A stretch of DNA of 64,000 nt from Streptomyces sp. NBC_01335 (GTDB lineage: Bacteria; Actinomycetota; Actinomycetes; Streptomycetales; Streptomycetaceae). The stretch's first letter is position 1. Every line of letters starts with the position of its first letter. Position numbers and translations under genes: made by a program. The stretch spans positions 186,001-250,000 of the forward strand of contig NZ_CP108370.1 in NCBI RefSeq assembly GCF_035953295.1, in the 5' to 3' direction. Under the pieces are notes generated by a model. The model did no database searches. It saw nothing but the letters and a program-made list of their open reading frames with translations, and had not been told where the DNA came from. Below, piece by piece: positions 17,100 through 26,484 of this stretch.

Positions 17100-17305
17100 G
17101 GTTGACCCGAGGCGGCGCCGCCGACCGCCAACTGCGGTGTGGCCGAAGTGATTTCGGTGCTGGGGCATGTCGGAGTCCCGACGCGGTGGTCGGGCCCTCC
17201 GGGTTCTTCCGGGTCGTGGGCGGATACGGCACTGTCGGTGCGGACGAGGATGTCGGTGCCGTGCCGATGCGCGTCCGGGATGTGCGCGAGCGCGTCGTCC
17301 AGCAC
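17100..17305 (-). pseudogene. IS1380-like transposase remnant
   Basis: The 17077-17585 gap contains no intact gene. On the minus strand, residues LDDALAHIPDAHRHGTDILV then RTDSA match, from memory, the conserved central block of IS1380-family transposases (usually followed by a Gly-Ala or Gly-Ser motif). The match decays into unrelated sequence on both sides, with frameshifts, so only a fossil remains. No terminal inverted repeats were found. It lies exactly between the two biosynthetic regions. The identification rests on one short block and should be treated as probable. Confidence 0.5.
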
Positions 17306-17585
17306 CGCTCGAACGGGGAGCGGACGGTGAGGTCTTCCTCGTCCCCACGGGGGAGAACCGCACTACGCTCGCCCGGTGGGACGTGGAGACCGGCGGTCTG
17401 CTCGGGCGGGGCGCGGAGTCGGCCTGCTTGCCGATGACGCGCCCCCGAGCGGTCCGCCGCCGGTCATCCGATTCGGTCAGCCCTGACGGTGGATGATTTC
17501 CGTTAAACTCACCGTGACATCTGCGCCTGCACCATCGAGCACTGGGGCTGCGCCCCGGACCACGGCCCGCGGGGGAGTTGAGACG

Positions 17586-18551
17586 ATGCGTCATCGTATT
17601 CTCGGAGCCGGCGGCCCGGTCGTCAGCGAGGTCGGCCTGGGAACCTGGCGTCCCCTGCCGCGGGACGGGCGGCGCGGCGCCGTCCGCCTCGTGGGCGCCG
17701 CCCGCGACCTCGGCATCACGTTGTTCGACACCGCCGGCTCGTACGGTGACGCGGAGGAGGCACTGGGCATCGCCCTGAGGGGTGCGCCGAGAGATGCCTA
17801 CGTGCTGTCCACCAAGGTCTACTACGAGCCCGGGGGCACGGTGGCGGGGCTGTCGCGCGCAGCCGTGAGAGCAGGTGTCGAGCGCAGCCTGCGGGCTCTT
17901 CGCACCGAACACATCGACTTGCTCAGCGCCCACCGCTTCGATGACCGCACCCCCCTGGCGGAGACCGTCGCGGCCTTCGGGGAACTCCTCGAGGAAGGCA
18001 AGATAGCTCACTACGGATTCAGCGAGTGGACGGCGGACCAGATCGCTGCGGCCTGTGCGGTGGCAGCCGAAATGGGTGTCCGGCCTCCGGTCGCCAGTCA
18101 ACCGCAGTACAACATCCTGTGGCGGGTCCCGGAGAAGGCCGTTGTGCCGCTGTGCCAGGACCTCGGCATCGGCACGGTGGCTTTCTGGCCACTCGCACAG
18201 GGCCTGTTGACCGGCAAGTACGCGCCCGGCGAACCGCCCCCGGCGGATTCCAGGGCCGCGGACCCCGCCGGGAGGCTCCTGATGGACCACTTCATGGCGG
18301 AGCCGCTCCTGGAGCGGGTGCAACTCTTCGCCCGGCTCGCCCGGCACCAGGGCACGACGCCGGCCCGGCTCGCGGTGTCGTGGGTACTCAACCGGCCTGG
18401 TGTCACTTCGGCGCTGGTCGGTGCCTCCACCCCTGAACAGCTTGCCCAGACGGCGTCCGCGGCCGGGGAACTCCTCTCGGAACCCACCATGGAGCTCATC
18501 GACAAGATCTTCGCCGGATGTGTGTACGACGATGTCGCCGGCACAGGATGA
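17586..18551 (+). CDS. Aldo/keto reductase
   Basis: A 321-residue TIM-barrel NADPH-dependent aldo/keto reductase of the potassium-channel beta-subunit/YghZ type. It shows VSEVGLGTWRP, the catalytic Asp/Tyr pair in FDTAGSYGDAEEALG, the catalytic Lys in STKVYY and the His in SAHRFDD. The phosphate-binding end is present (VSWVLNRPGVTSALVGAST). It reduces aldehydes or ketones; the substrate is unknown. The ATG follows GGGGGAG. It stands alone after the transposase remnant, and its link to either cluster is unproven. Confidence 0.9.
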   Translation: MRHRILGAGGPVVSEVGLGTWRPLPRDGRRGAVRLVGAARDLGITLFDTAGSYGDAEEALGIALRGAPRDAYVLSTKVYYEPGGTVAGLSRAAVRAGVERSLRALRTEHIDLLSAHRFDDRTPLAETVAAFGELLEEGKIAHYGFSEWTADQIAAACAVAAEMGVRPPVASQPQYNILWRVPEKAVVPLCQDLGIGTVAFWPLAQGLLTGKYAPGEPPPADSRAADPAGRLLMDHFMAEPLLERVQLFARLARHQGTTPARLAVSWVLNRPGVTSALVGASTPEQLAQTASAAGELLSEPTMELIDKIFAGCVYDDVAGTG

Positions 18552-18743
18552 GGACGCCTCGCCCCGAGGCCGACACCGCTGTCGACGGTGATCGCGATGT
18601 CCAGGTGGGCGGTTCGAATGCGCCCGGATTCCGCCGTCCGCCGTCCCGAACGATCCCGTTGCGGGATGATGTCGGGGACCGTCGCACCACCGTTGCCGCG
18701 TTCGGCGGGCGATCTTCGCCGATCGCCTGAGCCCTGGAATGCA

Positions 18744-19229
18744 ATGACTGACACCTTCCCGCCGTCCGACCGGGACGTGGCCCGGATACGCGCAGCGGTA
18801 CCCGCCGACGCCGGACGCCTCCACCTGCTGACACTGCCGTTCATGCGGGCCGGTTTCCTGCGCCACCGGCATCCGACGGTCTTCGGCGAGCGCGTGGCCG
18901 ACTTCCTGGTGGCCGAGCACGACGAGCGGTTGGTCGCCTGCGCGGGGGTACAGCAGTTGGCGGACCAGTCGACAGCAGCGGTGCTGTACAGCTTCTGCGT
19001 CGACGAGACGTACCAACGCCGGGGCATAGGCGCGCAGTTGATGGCCGACAGTGTTCAGCACGCCAGAGCGGGCGGCGCGCGGCGGCTCTACACTGCGACG
19101 ATCCGCCGGGACGGGTGGTTCGAGCGCTTCGCCTTCCGGCGGGTGGAGCGGGCCGACGCCCCGGCCTCCTGGGCGGCCCGGCTCAGCCCGTCCCGTAGCT
19201 CCCTCCTCTACGTCCGCGACCTCGCCTGA
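18744..19229 (+). CDS. GNAT-family N-acetyltransferase
   Basis: A 161-residue GNAT protein. The acetyl-CoA-binding motif A is clear (SFCVDETYQRRGIGAQLMAD, the R/Q-x-x-G-x-G/A loop), followed by the motif B helix and a C-terminal strand. It acetylates an amine of unknown identity. The ATG at 18744 has only a weak ribosome site. It converges with the acetylglutamate-kinase-like gene, with stops 13 bases apart on opposite strands, so it is not in the same operon. An N-acetylglutamate synthase-like role beside that kinase is tempting but not supported by specific residues. Confidence 0.8.
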   Translation: MTDTFPPSDRDVARIRAAVPADAGRLHLLTLPFMRAGFLRHRHPTVFGERVADFLVAEHDERLVACAGVQQLADQSTAAVLYSFCVDETYQRRGIGAQLMADSVQHARAGGARRLYTATIRRDGWFERFAFRRVERADAPASWAARLSPSRSSLLYVRDLA

Positions 19230-19242
19230 GCGAGTGCGCCCG

Positions 19243-20043
19243 TCACAGGTGCAGAGTGGTCCCGCGGCCGGTGCCGGCGGTGCACGCGCCGAGCAGCGAC
19301 TGGTCGTCGACCAGCCGGACGACCGGCACACCCGACCGCAGCGCGGTGAGGGCGCCGGACAGCTTCGGCAGCATGCCGCCCAGCGGCGGCCGGTCGCGCA
19401 GCAGTGCCGCGAGGTCGTCGCTGCCCAAGCGGGCGATCACCGACGACGGGTCGGCCGGGTCGGCCATCAGCCCCTGCACATCGCTGACGTAGACCAGCTG
19501 GTCGGCCGACAGGGCGGCGGCCAGCGCAGCGGCGGCGGTGTCGGCGTTGAGATTGTGGGGCAGTCCGTCGGCGTCGGGCGCGACGCTGGCGACCACCGGT
19601 ACCAGGCCTGCCTCGCACGCCTCGGTCAGCACCTTCGTGTCCACGGCGGTGACCTCGCCCACCCGGCCGAACCTGGCGACGCCGTCGACGCGCAGCGTGC
19701 GCGCCGTCATCATCCCGCCGTCCTCGCCGGACAGGCCGATCGCCGGTATCCCGATGCCTTGGAGCTGACCGACCAGGTCCTTGTTGATCCGGTCGACGAG
19801 TACCGTGCGGACGACGTCCATCATGTCGGGGTCGGTGACCCGCAGACCGTCGACGAAGCGCGGGGTCAGCCCGCGCCGGGCGGCCTCCTCGGTCACTTCG
19901 CGACCACCGCCGTGCACGAGGACCAGCCGCCGGCAGCCGCCGACCAGCACGGTCAGGGCATGCATCGCGGCGGCAGACAGTCGGCCGCCCGTCATGGCCG
20001 CTCCCCCGTACTTGACCACGAGCGCCGGCTCCGCCCTGGTCAC
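19243..20043 (-). CDS. Acetylglutamate kinase-like amino acid kinase (ArgB/LysZ family)
   Basis: A 266-residue amino acid kinase. The nucleotide-binding Lys is in VVKYGGAAM near the start. LVHGGGREVTEEAARRGL, RFVDGLRVTD and NLNADTAAAALA match the N-acetylglutamate kinase/LysZ subfamily, which phosphorylates a side-chain carboxylate of an N-masked glutamate or aminoadipate. Its GTG start overlaps the C-PCP protein stop (GTGA), so it is translated as the last gene of the NRPS operon and is unlikely to be the arginine-pathway copy. No ArgC/LysY reductase, LysX ligase or LysW carrier is present. It may make an acyl-phosphate for the assembly line or feed primary-metabolism ArgC (inference). Confidence 0.85.
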   Translation of the reverse strand: MTRAEPALVVKYGGAAMTGGRLSAAAMHALTVLVGGCRRLVLVHGGGREVTEEAARRGLTPRFVDGLRVTDPDMMDVVRTVLVDRINKDLVGQLQGIGIPAIGLSGEDGGMMTARTLRVDGVARFGRVGEVTAVDTKVLTEACEAGLVPVVASVAPDADGLPHNLNADTAAAALAAALSADQLVYVSDVQGLMADPADPSSVIARLGSDDLAALLRDRPPLGGMLPKLSGALTALRSGVPVVRLVDDQSLLGACTAGTGRGTTLHL

Positions 20044-21722
20044 TGCTGCTCCCCGGCGCGGTGCTCGGTCACCGCGGCGACCAGCCCCCCGAAGGTGGGG
20101 CAGCCCACCGGCAGGTTGAGCGGCAGCGAGCAGTCCAGCTTGTCGCCGAGCAGCAGCATGAGTTCGGCGGCAAGCAGCGAGTCGCCCCCCGCGGCGAAGA
20201 AGTCGTCGCCGTCGTCCGGCGCCTCGGCGTCGAGCAGCTGCCGCCACAACCGGAGGGTGTGCTGACGGACCGCAGGATCACCTGCTGGGGGACGGGCATC
20301 CACCGCGACCGGCGCGGGGGCGACGCCGGCCGGAGCAGAGGACGGACCGGGGGCGGCAACCGGTCCGGGTTCCGCGGACCCGCTCGGCTCCGGCGTCCCG
20401 CCGGGCGGAACCGCCCCGGTCGGCCGCGGTTCCCGCGACATGCGTTCCAGCACGTCTCCCAACCCCGCCGCCAGCCGCGCCGCCTCCGCCGGGTCGATCA
20501 GGTCCGGCGGGTACAGCAGCCCCCCGCGGATCGTCCCGTCGGGCTGCGGATCGAGTTCGACGGTCAGGTCGTTGCTGCTGGACAGGGCGGCCGCCGGGAG
20601 CGCCGTGACCTCGGCGCCGGCCAGCCGCAGCGGCTCGCCGAGGCCGTCGCGCAGGGCGACGAGCACCTGGGTGAGCGGGTTGACCGGCAGGGTGCGGGGC
20701 AACCCGAGTTCCTGCATCAGCAACGGGAACGGCACGTCCTGGTTCTCGATCGCGGCGAGCATGACCGACCGGGTCACGTCCAGCAGCCGGTCGGTGGCCA
20801 CCGACTGGACCGGGACACGCAGCGGCAGGGTGTTGGTGCTCAGCCCCACCAGACGGTCGAACTCCGGCAGTGACCGGCCGGCCGTCGACATCCCGATCAC
20901 TGCCTCCCCGAGGCCGGTCTCCTCGGCCAGCCACCGGGCGGCCGCGGCGATCAGGACCGTGGACAGGCTGGTCCGCGCGCCGACGGCGAGCCTGCGGGCG
21001 GCCGCGGTGAGCGAGGCGTCGCAGAAGATGGCCTCCCATCGGCCGTCCGACCTGCGGACCGCGGGCCGCGGCTTGAGGAAGGGCAGCGGGGCGGGGCCGG
21101 TGATGCCCGCCAGCTGCTGCTTCCAGTACGCGATCTGGTGGTCGAACCGCCCGGTGTCGAGTCCCTCCTGCTGCCACGCCGCGAAGTCGGCGAACTGCCG
21201 GTGGACCGGGGGCAGCGGGTCGGGTCGCTGATGAAGGAACGCCTCGTAGCAGGCGGCGAGTTCCTCCCGCACGATGCTCATGCCCCGGCCGTCCACCGTG
21301 ACGTGATGTGTGGTCAGGAGCACGGTGTGCCGCTGTGGACCGTGCCGCAGGACCCGGCAGCGCACCAGCGGCCCACGGCCCAGGTCGAACCGGGTGGTCG
21401 CCTCCTGTCCGGCCAGTTCCGGTACGTCGGACTCGGCGACGTCGTCTATGAGGTCGAAGCCCGGCGGGAGCTCGGGGTGGATGACGCGCAGCAGCTCGCC
21501 CTCCCGCAGGGTGAACGTGGTACGCAGAGCCTCGTGGCGGCTGGTCACGGTGGTCAGCGCGGCGTGGAAGGCCGCCGGGTCGAACGGTCCGTGGACCTGC
21601 CAGGCGTAGGCGAGGTTGTAGGCGGGAGTGTCGCGGGCGTACTGCGTCGTCAGCCACAACCGCCGCTGCAGAGGGGTGGCCGGCGGGTGAAAGGGCAGGG
21701 TGTGCAGCCGAGCGCTACGCAT
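20040..21722 (-). CDS. NRPS protein, condensation-PCP (C-T)
   Basis: A 560-residue didomain NRPS protein. The condensation domain (about 10-430) has the active HHxxxDG motif as HHVTVDG (about residue 137). A Pro/Ala/Gly-rich linker (about 430-480) leads to a peptidyl carrier domain with DDFFAAGGDSLLAAEL, Ser about 511. There is no A domain, so the carrier must be loaded in trans or receive a chain from another protein. It lies next to last in the operon, after the ABC exporters, with 87 bases between. It is translationally coupled to the kinase gene that follows, which suggests the two work on the same substrate. Confidence 0.92.
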   Translation of the reverse strand: MRSARLHTLPFHPPATPLQRRLWLTTQYARDTPAYNLAYAWQVHGPFDPAAFHAALTTVTSRHEALRTTFTLREGELLRVIHPELPPGFDLIDDVAESDVPELAGQEATTRFDLGRGPLVRCRVLRHGPQRHTVLLTTHHVTVDGRGMSIVREELAACYEAFLHQRPDPLPPVHRQFADFAAWQQEGLDTGRFDHQIAYWKQQLAGITGPAPLPFLKPRPAVRRSDGRWEAIFCDASLTAAARRLAVGARTSLSTVLIAAAARWLAEETGLGEAVIGMSTAGRSLPEFDRLVGLSTNTLPLRVPVQSVATDRLLDVTRSVMLAAIENQDVPFPLLMQELGLPRTLPVNPLTQVLVALRDGLGEPLRLAGAEVTALPAAALSSSNDLTVELDPQPDGTIRGGLLYPPDLIDPAEAARLAAGLGDVLERMSREPRPTGAVPPGGTPEPSGSAEPGPVAAPGPSSAPAGVAPAPVAVDARPPAGDPAVRQHTLRLWRQLLDAEAPDDGDDFFAAGGDSLLAAELMLLLGDKLDCSLPLNLPVGCPTFGGLVAAVTEHRAGEQQ

Positions 21723-21809
21723 CGGGCGGGTTCCTTTCGGACGGGTACCCCGTGATCCGCGGACGCGGCCGGGGCATCAGGTCGCGAGACCGGCCATCGG
21801 GTCCACCGC

Positions 21810-23591
21810 TCACCGGTACGCCTGACGTTGCAGTGCGTGGAGTTGTGCGTACGAGCCGTCGAGCGCGAGGAGTTCATGGTGCGTACCGGTCTCGGCGATC
21901 CGGCCCCCGCGCACCACCACGATCAGGTCCGTGTCGCGCATGCTGCCGAGCCGGTGCGAGACGAGCAGGGTGACCGCGCCGGTGACCCGGCCGATGGCGC
22001 GCGCCGCGGTGGCGTACCGGTCGAGGAGGATCTGCTCGGCGGCCGGGTCGACGGCCGCTGTCGGTTCGTCGAGCAGGAGCAGTAGCGGGTGGGTGTGCAT
22101 CATGGTGCGGGCGACGGCGAGTTTCTGCCACTGCCCGCCGGACAAGTCGGTCCCGTCGTCGAAGCTGCGCCCGAGCGGGGTGTCCAGCCCCCCGCCGAGG
22201 GCGTCCGGCAGTGTCTCGGCGTCGGCCGCGCTCAGGGCTGCGGTGACGGCGAGGGCGTCGTCGATCCGGGGAAGGTCGCCGATGCCGACGGTCTCGCGCA
22301 GCAGGAACTGCGGCTTCGCGAAGTCCTGGAAGCCGGCCGTGATCCGGGAGCGCCAGCCCGTGAGGTCGAGATCACGCAGGTCGGTGCCGTCGATCAGGAT
22401 GCTGCCGTACGTGGGAGTGGCCAGGCCCGCCAGCAACCGGACCAGGGTGCTCTTGCCTGCCCCGTTGTCGCCCACCACGCCGACCACACTGCCGGCCGGC
22501 AGGAACAGGTCGGCGTCGGCGAGCGCGTCGTGGTCCGCGCCGGCGTACCGGTAGCCGAGGCCGCGCAGTTCGATGCCCCGGGTGAGCCGCTGCGGCGCCG
22601 GCAGGGTGCCGGTCCACAGATCCTCGGCCTCCTGCGCCCGAGCCCGCAGCCGGAGCAGCCGGGCCCCGGCCTCCTTGCTGTTGTCGACCGCGTTGCCGAA
22701 GCGGACGGTCTGCGCCATCTGCTGGCTGACGCTGGCCACCAGGGTCAGGGTCAGGACGACGTCGCCGAGGCCGATCCCGCCGGTGACGGCCTGGCGCGCC
22801 ACGAGGATCACGGCCCCGGCGTAACCGATGGTGAAGACCAGCCAGCCGCCGGCGACGTACAGCGTGCCCAGCAGCCCGGCCCGGTCCAGCCGTGCGTCGG
22901 CCGCGCGCAGGTGGCGCAGGTGACGGCTGCGGAACTCCGCGCGCAGGCCGTAGATCCGCAGTTCCTTCGCCGGGCCGGCGGTGGTTGCCTGTTCGAACAG
23001 GAAACGGGCATGCCGCTGGTCGGCGGCCGTCTCGGTCAGCGCTCGTTGACGGAACCGCTCCATCCGGGAGCCGGCCGCCAGCGAAGGCCAGGCGAGCAGC
23101 GGCAGGAGCAGCAGGAAGGGGTTGACGAAGGCGAGCGCGACCCCGGTGGCCACCGCCCGCAGTACGGCACCGATGAGCAGGGAGGTGACGTCGCAACCCT
23201 CGGCCAGGTGCATCCGTTCGGCGGCCAGTAGTTCGAGCTCGTCGAGCCAGCCGGAACGTTCGGCGGGCTCCATCGAGGTGGTCGACAGCCGCATCAGCTC
23301 CCGGTCGACCAGGTGGGCGGTCTGCTCGATGAGGGGCACCGCCAGCCGGATCGCCACCGAGCCGGCCGCGAAGCCGAGCGCGTTGATCAGGGCGATGGCG
23401 GTGGCCAGCCGGATGGTCGAGCCGAGGTGGTGGGCCTGGATGGCCTGGACGGTCAGCTTGAGCCCGTAGGCGGAGGCCACCAGGGTCAGAGGGCGCAGGC
23501 TGAACAGGATGGTGAAGGGGAGAGCGCGGGCCCGGTCGGCGCGGAAGGACAGTGCGAAGGCGGCGGCGAGACCGCGCAGGGACTCAACCAC
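21810..23591 (-). CDS. ABC exporter, fused membrane and ATPase domains (subunit 1)
   Basis: A 593-residue half-transporter. An N-terminal six-helix exporter domain (about 1-320) precedes an ATPase domain with Walker A GDNGAGKST, the Q-loop GFQDF, signature LSGGQ and Walker B LLLLLDEPTA. The GTG at 23591 is preferred over the GTG at 23600 because GGAGG lies 8 bases upstream of it. The gene overlaps the end of the second ABC gene by 8 bases. Paired half-transporters like these usually form a heterodimer. Export of the NRPS product or of an acylated precursor is likely. Confidence 0.92.
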   Translation of the reverse strand: MVESLRGLAAAFALSFRADRARALPFTILFSLRPLTLVASAYGLKLTVQAIQAHHLGSTIRLATAIALINALGFAAGSVAIRLAVPLIEQTAHLVDRELMRLSTTSMEPAERSGWLDELELLAAERMHLAEGCDVTSLLIGAVLRAVATGVALAFVNPFLLLLPLLAWPSLAAGSRMERFRQRALTETAADQRHARFLFEQATTAGPAKELRIYGLRAEFRSRHLRHLRAADARLDRAGLLGTLYVAGGWLVFTIGYAGAVILVARQAVTGGIGLGDVVLTLTLVASVSQQMAQTVRFGNAVDNSKEAGARLLRLRARAQEAEDLWTGTLPAPQRLTRGIELRGLGYRYAGADHDALADADLFLPAGSVVGVVGDNGAGKSTLVRLLAGLATPTYGSILIDGTDLRDLDLTGWRSRITAGFQDFAKPQFLLRETVGIGDLPRIDDALAVTAALSAADAETLPDALGGGLDTPLGRSFDDGTDLSGGQWQKLAVARTMMHTHPLLLLLDEPTAAVDPAAEQILLDRYATAARAIGRVTGAVTLLVSHRLGSMRDTDLIVVVRGGRIAETGTHHELLALDGSYAQLHALQRQAYR

Positions 23592-25554
23592 GCCCCTCAC
23601 CTCCGGTGCGCGGGCCGGTGAACCGGTCGGCCTGGATGCGGAACATCCGCGCGTAGGCCCCGTCCGCGGCCACGAGTTCGTCGTGGCTGCCGCTCTCCAG
23701 GACCGTGCCGTGTTCGAGGACGACGATGCGGTCGGCCCGGCGGGTGGTGGAGAAGCGGTGCGAGATGAGCACCGAGGTCACTCCCTCCGTGAGCGAGAGG
23801 AACCGGTCGTTGAGCTCCGCTTCGGCGCGTACGTCGAGTGCGGAGGCCGGTTCGTCGAGGATCAGCAGCCGGGCGCCGTGCCGGACCGCGAACAGCGCGC
23901 GGGCCAGCGCGAGCCGCTGCCACTCGCCGCCGGACAGGTCACGGCCGCCCGGGAACTTGCTGGACAGCGTGCTCTGCCAGCCCTGGTCCAGCCGGTCGAT
24001 CAGCTCCGTGGCCCCGGCCCGGTCCGCGCAGATCCGCAGGCCGTCGAAATCGCCGACGTGCTCGACGGCTCCTAGCCCCACGTTGTCCGCGGCGCTCAGC
24101 TCGTAGTGGACGAAGTCCTGGAAGACCGCGCCGATCCGACGCTGCCACCGGCTGGTGCCGGACTCCGTCAGCGGGACGCCGTCGATCAGGATGCGGCCGG
24201 TCTGCGGCCGGTACATGCCGGACAGCAGCTTGACCAGGGTGCTCTTCCCCGCGCCGTTGACGCCCACGACGGCCAGTGACCGGCCGGCCTGGATGTCCAG
24301 GTCGAAGCCGCTGAAGACCGGTTCGGCGCGCCCGGGGTAGCGGAAGGAGACCGCCTCGAACCGGACGGCCGGGGCGGCGCCGTCGACGGGGGCAGGGGCG
24401 GGGGCCGCGGGGCCGGCGGACACGACAGCGGTGCACACCGGCACAGGTGACACGGGCGCAGGTGACACGGGGGTGGTGGGAACACCGGCCGGGGCGGGGG
24501 CCGCGGAATCGGGGGTGCTGGAGGGCAGGGCGCGTTCGAGGGCGCGGACCAGCGGGACCGCGGCGGCCCCCTGGTCGATCTTCATGTTGTCCGGGCTGAC
24601 GCCCATGACGGCGCTGAGCCCGAGCAGAGCGCCCGCGTACATGGTGAAGCGCCCCGCGCTCAGTTCGCCGTGGGATGCGGCGAGCCCCAGCACGGTGAAG
24701 CCCCAGAGCAGCATGGCCATCACCCCGGCGGTCAGCAGGGGCATCAGAAGGCGGCCGTCCTGGCGGGTCCGCCACAGGCCCGCCAGCGCGGCCCGCCACT
24801 CCTGGTGGAAGCGTAGGTCGAGCCAGTCGCGCAGGCCGAAGACCCGGATCTCCTTGGCCGCCTCCGGCTCCCGCGCGAAGTCACGGATGTACGACGGGCG
24901 GCGCAACCTCGCCGGGGTGCCCGTCAGCGCCTGATGGCCCCTCCTGTAGTCCGCGACGGCCCCAGTGGTCAGGATGCCGAAGCCGGCCAGCAGGGCCAGC
25001 GCGAGCCACCAGTGGAAGACGGCGATCAGGGCCGCGCAGGCCACCGCCTGGAGGCGGGCCACGCCGATGTTGGCGGTCGCGATCAGGGCGTCGCGCGGGG
25101 TGAAGCCGGCGGTGCCGACCCCCTGCGCCCCCGTCACCAGGTCAAGTGTGTCGGTGTCCTCGAGGTGGCCGATGCCGGTGGGGCCGAGCGAAGCGGCCAT
25201 GACGCGGTCCCGCAGCTGCCGGGTGAGCCGCCGCCCGAGGGCGTCGGCCGTCTGCTGGGCGACCGGGACCAGCAGCTGCTGGAGCAGGAAGCCGAGCGCG
25301 ATGAGGACGCCCAGCACGGTGACCTGCCGCAGCGCGGCGGCCTGGCCGTGGGCGGCGGCGCCCGACACCACGTCGACCAGGCGGCCGTTGGCGATCGTCA
25401 GGGCCACCGGCGCGAGGGCCGCCCCGACCAGTGCGAACAGCAGCAGTCCGGCCAGCGGGAGGCTGTGGGACGGCAGCATCCCGAGCATCACCAGGAGCGG
25501 CGACCGGTGCCGGGCGGGGCGTTCACCTCCGGGGCCGGGCGGCTGCGAGGGCAT
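23584..25554 (-). CDS. ABC exporter, fused membrane and ATPase domains (subunit 2)
   Basis: A 656-residue partner half-transporter. The membrane domain spans about residues 20-330. A 60-residue Pro/Ala/Val-rich linker with repeated PVSPAPVS-type units follows. The ATPase domain has Walker A GVNGAGKST, the Q-loop VFQDF, signature LSGGEWQRLALARAL and Walker B LLILDEPASALD. The long low-complexity linker is unusual for the family. Its end overlaps the start of subunit 1. It follows the SDR gene by 60 bases in the NRPS operon. Confidence 0.92.
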   Translation of the reverse strand: MPSQPPGPGGERPARHRSPLLVMLGMLPSHSLPLAGLLLFALVGAALAPVALTIANGRLVDVVSGAAAHGQAAALRQVTVLGVLIALGFLLQQLLVPVAQQTADALGRRLTRQLRDRVMAASLGPTGIGHLEDTDTLDLVTGAQGVGTAGFTPRDALIATANIGVARLQAVACAALIAVFHWWLALALLAGFGILTTGAVADYRRGHQALTGTPARLRRPSYIRDFAREPEAAKEIRVFGLRDWLDLRFHQEWRAALAGLWRTRQDGRLLMPLLTAGVMAMLLWGFTVLGLAASHGELSAGRFTMYAGALLGLSAVMGVSPDNMKIDQGAAAVPLVRALERALPSSTPDSAAPAPAGVPTTPVSPAPVSPVPVCTAVVSAGPAAPAPAPVDGAAPAVRFEAVSFRYPGRAEPVFSGFDLDIQAGRSLAVVGVNGAGKSTLVKLLSGMYRPQTGRILIDGVPLTESGTSRWQRRIGAVFQDFVHYELSAADNVGLGAVEHVGDFDGLRICADRAGATELIDRLDQGWQSTLSSKFPGGRDLSGGEWQRLALARALFAVRHGARLLILDEPASALDVRAEAELNDRFLSLTEGVTSVLISHRFSTTRRADRIVVLEHGTVLESGSHDELVAADGAYARMFRIQADRFTGPRTGGEGRG

Positions 25555-25614
25555 GCGATCGTTCTCCTTCCTGTCTCCCGGCGGAGACGGGTGCGGCCCC
25601 GGGTGGGGCGGGCA

Positions 25615-26451
25615 TCAGATGAGGCGGTGCGGCGGCACCGGGTTGTGGGCGCGCACCCAGCGGAAGGCGTCGCTGGTGGCCTGCTGGCCGCCGTGGACCG
25701 GGAGGGTGACCCCGGAGATCCAGCCCGCCTGGTCGCTGCACAGGTAGAGCACCGCGGCCGCCACGTCGGCGGGGCGGCCGAACCGGCCCAGCGGATAGAG
25801 GGAGGCACGGTCCTGCCGGTCGTCGTCGTCCGCCAGCCACGGCTGGGTCATCGCGGTCTCGATGAGGGCCGGGGCCACCGCGTTGACCCGGATGCCGCTG
25901 GACCCCAGTTCGTACGCGAGGGCGCCGGTCAGGCTGATCAGGGCGGCCTTGGCCGCCCCGTACAGAGCCTCGCCCGGGGCGGGGAACAGGCCGTCGATGG
26001 AGGCGGTGGACACGATGGCACCGCCGGTCCCCTGGGCCGTCATGACGCGGGCCGCGGCCATCATCGTGAGCAGCGGGGCTTTGACGTTCATCCCGAACAC
26101 GGAGTCGATCGCCGCCGCGGTGGCCCCGGCCAGCGGACCCACTGAGCCCGGCACGTCGCCCCAGCCGCCGACGTTGCCGACCAGGATGTCCAGCCCGGAC
26201 ATCCGGTCGGCCGCCTCGGCCACGGTGCGTTCGGCGGTCATGGGATCGGCGCAGTCGGCCGCGATCCAGTGCGCGGCGCCGCCGGCACCGCGGATCTCCC
26301 CGGCGACCGCCTCGACATCGGCGGCCGTGCGGGCGACCACGGTGACGTGGGCGCCCTGGCGTGCCAGCAGCAGCGCCACCTCACGGCCGATGCCGCGGCC
26401 GGCACCGGTGACCATGGCGCGTCCGCCGTCGAGACGAAAGGCTTCCGACAC
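25615..26451 (-). CDS. Short-chain dehydrogenase/reductase
   Basis: A 278-residue classical SDR. The nucleotide motif is VTGAGRGIGREVA near residue 14. NVGG stands in place of NNAG, the catalytic Ser is in STASIDG and the catalytic pair in YGAAKAA. It reduces a ketone or oxidises an alcohol with NAD(P)H. The GTG start follows GAGGAGAAACGA. It sits inside the NRPS operon between a decayed oxidoreductase gene and the exporters, so it probably tailors the NRPS-PKS product. Confidence 0.92.
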   Translation of the reverse strand: MSEAFRLDGGRAMVTGAGRGIGREVALLLARQGAHVTVVARTAADVEAVAGEIRGAGGAAHWIAADCADPMTAERTVAEAADRMSGLDILVGNVGGWGDVPGSVGPLAGATAAAIDSVFGMNVKAPLLTMMAAARVMTAQGTGGAIVSTASIDGLFPAPGEALYGAAKAALISLTGALAYELGSSGIRVNAVAPALIETAMTQPWLADDDDRQDRASLYPLGRFGRPADVAAAVLYLCSDQAGWISGVTLPVHGGQQATSDAFRWVRAHNPVPPHRLI

Positions 26452-26484
26452 TCGTTTCTCCTCGTGGATCTCTCGGTCGTTCGG

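Noticed and set aside
17102..17437. A plus-strand gene in the gap after gltX
   Set aside because: No ribosome site or family match; the opposite strand has a better explanation as a transposase remnant.
18744..20043. GNAT and kinase genes as an N-acetylglutamate operon
   Set aside because: They are convergent on opposite strands with adjacent stops, so they are not cotranscribed. The GNAT has no specific glutamate signature that I can see.
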